NCBI RefSeq assembly: GCF_029689925.1
Contig: NZ_CP121445.1
Coordinates: 5,068,501-5,132,500, forward strand
Source: Anaerocolumna sp. AGMB13025
Lineage (GTDB): Bacteria > Bacillota > Clostridia > Lachnospirales > Lachnospiraceae
Length of the DNA stretch: 64,000 nucleotides
Direction of reading: 5' to 3'
Positions 61,774 through 64,000 of this stretch are shown here, in pieces. The notes beneath the pieces were generated by a model. It was not told the DNA's origin, did not search any database, and was given only the letters and a program-made list of their open reading frames with translations. Numbering within the stretch: the stretch's first letter is position 1; the number at the start of each line of letters is the position of its first letter. Position numbers and translations under genes: made by a program.

Positions 61774-62505
61774 TTATTCTTTAGTAACTTTTAATTTACC
61801 TTTTATCAATGACCTTCCTAAAGAGCTAAGGAACATTACTAAATATATGTACGGCAAAATTGTCATTAATAACTTATTAAAAGTCCTATATATCTCTGAT
61901 ATATTGCTATCTGTAAATGCTCTTATAAAATCATTAATCATAGATACTATTCCCAGATTACCTTCCAGTAGATTAATGGTCAAATATACAATCATACTTA
62001 AAGCAGCAAAAGTAAATACCAAATATATGCTCATATAAGCATTTAATATTATTCGTCTTCCTTTTGTTAAATTTATTTTATTGTCAATAACAATATCTCT
62101 CTTAAATATAATTTTCTTAAAGGCATACTTTATTGAATCAAAAGCCCTTTTATTTATATTCACAATTCCAAGCCAATCACTTAAAATCCAATATCCATCT
62201 AAACGTAAAAATGGATTCAAATTTATAATTGCTAATATAATTACAGAAAGCATTGCTACTCTCAATTCACTGTTTTTAAAAAATAAACCTAATACAGCAA
62301 GTACATTTACAGTTAGTATCTGGAAATATATTCCTGAAAGATCTGTTATTACTCTTTTTTTCCTATTTAACACCCATGCTTTTGATAGATCTGTATAAAA
62401 TACTGGTTTAAACAAATATAATCCAATACCTAAATCTCCTACCTCACAACCATAATAGCTTGCTGCACTTGCATGACCTAACTCATGTAAAACACTTGAA
62501 ATCAA
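61774..62505 (-). CDS. M50 metalloprotease, 3' part of a frameshifted PqqD-M50 gene
   Basis: 243 residues from a TTG that is probably not a real start. The zinc motif HELGH is almost at the N-terminus, and NLNPFLRLDGYWILSDWLG carries the third-ligand Asp. Several membrane segments follow, as in site-2-type proteases and YydH. Extending the frame upstream gives membrane-like sequence up to a run of ten T (minus strand, 62602-62611). With one more T it would join the PqqD-domain frame into a single 408-residue protein. As read the gene is broken; it may be a pseudogene, a phase-variable gene or a base-calling error. Confidence 0.8.
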   Translation of the reverse strand: MISSVLHELGHASAASYYGCEVGDLGIGLYLFKPVFYTDLSKAWVLNRKKRVITDLSGIYFQILTVNVLAVLGLFFKNSELRVAMLSVIILAIINLNPFLRLDGYWILSDWLGIVNINKRAFDSIKYAFKKIIFKRDIVIDNKINLTKGRRIILNAYMSIYLVFTFAALSMIVYLTINLLEGNLGIVSMINDFIRAFTDSNISEIYRTFNKLLMTILPYIYLVMFLSSLGRSLIKGKLKVTKE

Positions 62506-62558
62506 AAGAATAACTACAACAGTAATTGTATTATTATTCCAGATGTCACTGAATACTT

Positions 62559-62999
62559 TTAAGTAATTTCCGGAGAATATATATATAAATTGAAATAAAA
62601 TAAAAAAAAAACCTGGGCGACCATAATTCTAGCATTGCATAGATTTCCAAACAACTTTAAAACAGGTTCAATCCTTTTTCCTTTTACAATTGGCATATGG
62701 AACCATAACCGTGACTCTGCATTCAATGCTTCGTCAGTTCCTTCAATCATATTATTTTTCATCAAAAAAGTTTTAATAAAATCATTGATTTCATCAATAG
62801 TAATAATAATATTTTCTTTATTTAAAGAAGCTATTATTTCATTATTATTTTGCTGCCCATCAAATTTTTGAATAATCGTTTCAGCCATTTCACTTACTTT
62901 ATATTGTTCATCATTGTCAAATCGTAAAATATAGTATTTTCCCATCTCATTAACATCAAAATCATACCTTACATAATTCTTTACTTTAATATAATCCAT
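62559..62999 (-). CDS. PqqD-like domain protein, 5' part of the same frameshifted gene
   Basis: 146 residues. Residues about 1-85 form a PqqD-like peptide-binding domain (YYILRFDNDEQYKVSEMAETIIQKFDG; DEINDFIKTF). Linker residues LWFHMPIVKGKRIEPVLKLFGNLC follow, as seen before the membrane part of M50 proteins in peptide-maturation clusters. The last 16 residues, after the T10 run, are out-of-frame. PqqD domains present the precursor peptide to the modifying enzyme. It starts 21 bases after the radical SAM gene. Confidence 0.78.
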   Translation of the reverse strand: MDYIKVKNYVRYDFDVNEMGKYYILRFDNDEQYKVSEMAETIIQKFDGQQNNNEIIASLNKENIIITIDEINDFIKTFLMKNNMIEGTDEALNAESRLWFHMPIVKGKRIEPVLKLFGNLCNARIMVAQVFFLFYFNLYIYSPEIT

Positions 63000-63020
63000 C
63001 TTTCTCCCTTCTTTATAATA

Positions 63021-64000
63021 TCAACCAAACTTCTCTAAAATGTAAGGTGCTAATCCTTTTAAATACTCACTGATAACCTCATGTGCATTATTACAAACAG
63101 GATCATTGATATCTCCATTCGTTCCAAGCGCAGCATATGCACATCCACCACCGCAGAATGGAGCTATATTGCAGTCTATACACTTAGGAATCGTTAATAT
63201 ACTTCTTCCTGACCAAAGATTAAGCAACTTTTCATCAAAGACTATTTCTTCATTAAAATCACCTATCGCATACCTTTCTTCACCTACAGCCTCAGGACAA
63301 GCATATATTTTCCCACTTGGCTCAAAAACATAAAATTGCATTCTATTAGCTTCACAATAAGTAAATTTACTAAAACTTCCTTCACTTTTTATTATTCCTA
63401 AAACTTTGGCAATATGCTCCAAAATCCGAAACATAGCTAACTGAGTAAAGCTGTTTTCTGTATCGTATTGAGGATATACCTCTATTATTTTACGCACTAT
63501 GTCACTTTCTTCCATTATTTCATCAGGTTTTTGATCTGTATGATCCGTCACAGGTGCTATATCACAATGGAAATTTTCGTGTTCTCTCCATCTCTTTTCA
63601 TCAATAAAAGCCACAAATTCTTCTAAATAATCTATATTTTCATTATCGATATTCACTCGAATATTTACTTTAGGTAACCCCACTTCTAACAGCATATCAA
63701 TCCCCTGACAAATCAAGTCAAAAGTTCCGGTACCATCTTTTTTAAATCTGCGTTTATCATGTATTGCTTTAGTTCCGTCTATTGTTATTTGCATTGACAT
63801 AATCTGGTCTTTATATTCTTTCATTAAATCCTTATAATCAAGCAAATGAGTTCCGTTCGTAATGATATTCAGCAGCATTTTTTCTTCTTTAACAAATTGA
63901 AAAATTTTCTTATTTACTTCCATTGTCATAGGTAACAAAGGTTCTCCGCCAAATAATTCAACAATATTTAATTTTGCATCTGAATTATTCCGCAAATTTC
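63021..64000 (-). CDS. radical SAM/SPASM peptide maturase, partial (N-terminus off the right edge)
   Basis: At least 325 residues; the frame is open to the edge, so the CxxxCxxC cluster motif lies outside. Visible are the SAM-binding VELFGGEPLL, MQITIDGTKAIHDKRR, and a C-terminal SPASM domain (about 215-320) with Cys in TYCEANR, YACPEA, IPKCIDCNIAPFCGGGC and DPVCNN, enough for two auxiliary clusters. Such enzymes introduce thioether, C-C or epimerised residues into ribosomal peptides, or mature sulfatases. The PqqD/M50 and ABC neighbours favour peptide modification. The precursor peptide is not in this window. Confidence 0.85.
   Translation of the reverse strand, partial: NLRNNSDAKLNIVELFGGEPLLPMTMEVNKKIFQFVKEEKMLLNIITNGTHLLDYKDLMKEYKDQIMSMQITIDGTKAIHDKRRFKKDGTGTFDLICQGIDMLLEVGLPKVNIRVNIDNENIDYLEEFVAFIDEKRWREHENFHCDIAPVTDHTDQKPDEIMEESDIVRKIIEVYPQYDTENSFTQLAMFRILEHIAKVLGIIKSEGSFSKFTYCEANRMQFYVFEPSGKIYACPEAVGEERYAIGDFNEEIVFDEKLLNLWSGRSILTIPKCIDCNIAPFCGGGCAYAALGTNGDINDPVCNNAHEVISEYLKGLAPYILEKFG

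Larger units (their letters stand above)
53335..64000. mobile_element. putative integrative element, left end in the deacetylase gene
   Basis: The left boundary is inferred at about 53,330-53,340, where the deacetylase reading frame is lost. The right boundary is outside the window. Contents are a large serine recombinase next to the boundary, a small gene, an SDR, a membrane spermidine-synthase-like protein, an ABC exporter, an M50 protease and a radical SAM enzyme. The right half is clearly more AT-rich than the cobalamin and sec regions. No conjugation genes are seen within the window. Confidence 0.65.

Overview
The window reads as chromosome from a low-GC, spore-forming anaerobic Firmicute of class Clostridia, probably Lachnospiraceae or a close relative. 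This is inferred from LL-diaminopimelate aminotransferase (DapL), anaerobic early-cobalt B12 synthesis, an ANTAR-type regulator beside glnA, a Spo0E-like protein, a broken PdaB-like sporulation deacetylase gene, strong AGGAGG-type ribosome binding sites and a T-box leader. No rRNA, tRNA or CRISPR array was seen.

Layout. 1-400: a T-box leader whose gene lies off the left edge. 0.7-9 kb: a small membrane protein, an S66 peptidase, dapF-dapL, glnA with its ANTAR regulator, and an HD-GYP protein. 8.4-14 kb: a TrpXYZ-like ABC uptake system and motAB. 14-21 kb: a polyamine/nitrogen locus (XRE-cupin regulator, PII protein, potABCD, putrescine aminotransferase) and ferritin. 22.5-42.4 kb: a roughly 20-kb leftward cobalamin operon of 19 genes running cbiK to cbiC, started by a consensus promoter, a cobalamin riboswitch and a terminator. 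42.7-45.5 kb: a small membrane protein and secDF. 45.6-51.2 kb: a Spo0E-like protein and a signalling set of one response regulator with two 7TM-type histidine kinases. 51.4-53.3 kb: a LexA-box-controlled Y-family polymerase, its small partner and the N-terminus of a PdaB-like gene. That gene stops abruptly at about 53,335, beside a large serine recombinase. From there to the right edge lies AT-richer accessory DNA: an SDR, a membrane-fused spermidine-synthase-like protein, an FtsX/LolD-type ABC exporter, a PqqD/M50 protease interrupted by a frameshift, and a radical SAM/SPASM maturase. This resembles a ribosomally made, post-translationally modified peptide (RiPP) cassette on an integrative element.

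The genes form three linked themes: nitrogen control (glnA/ANTAR, PII, polyamine uptake and breakdown), de novo and salvage B12 synthesis from sirohydrochlorin, and peptide modification and export on the mobile element.

Three patterns deserve attention. (1) An 80-90 nt leader with two hairpins, ending in a Shine-Dalgarno 7 nt before ATG, occurs three times in front of unrelated genes (cobU, secD, SDR), with compensatory stem changes. (2) Short tandem repeats begin at or just after the stop codons of several genes, and related Asn/Glu/Lys-rich repeats expand in frame inside cobC, cobU and cbiP. (3) Between the cobalamin riboswitch and cbiK lies a dense hairpin array containing a duplicated hairpin with covarying arms. 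All functional calls are from reading the sequence; no database search was run.
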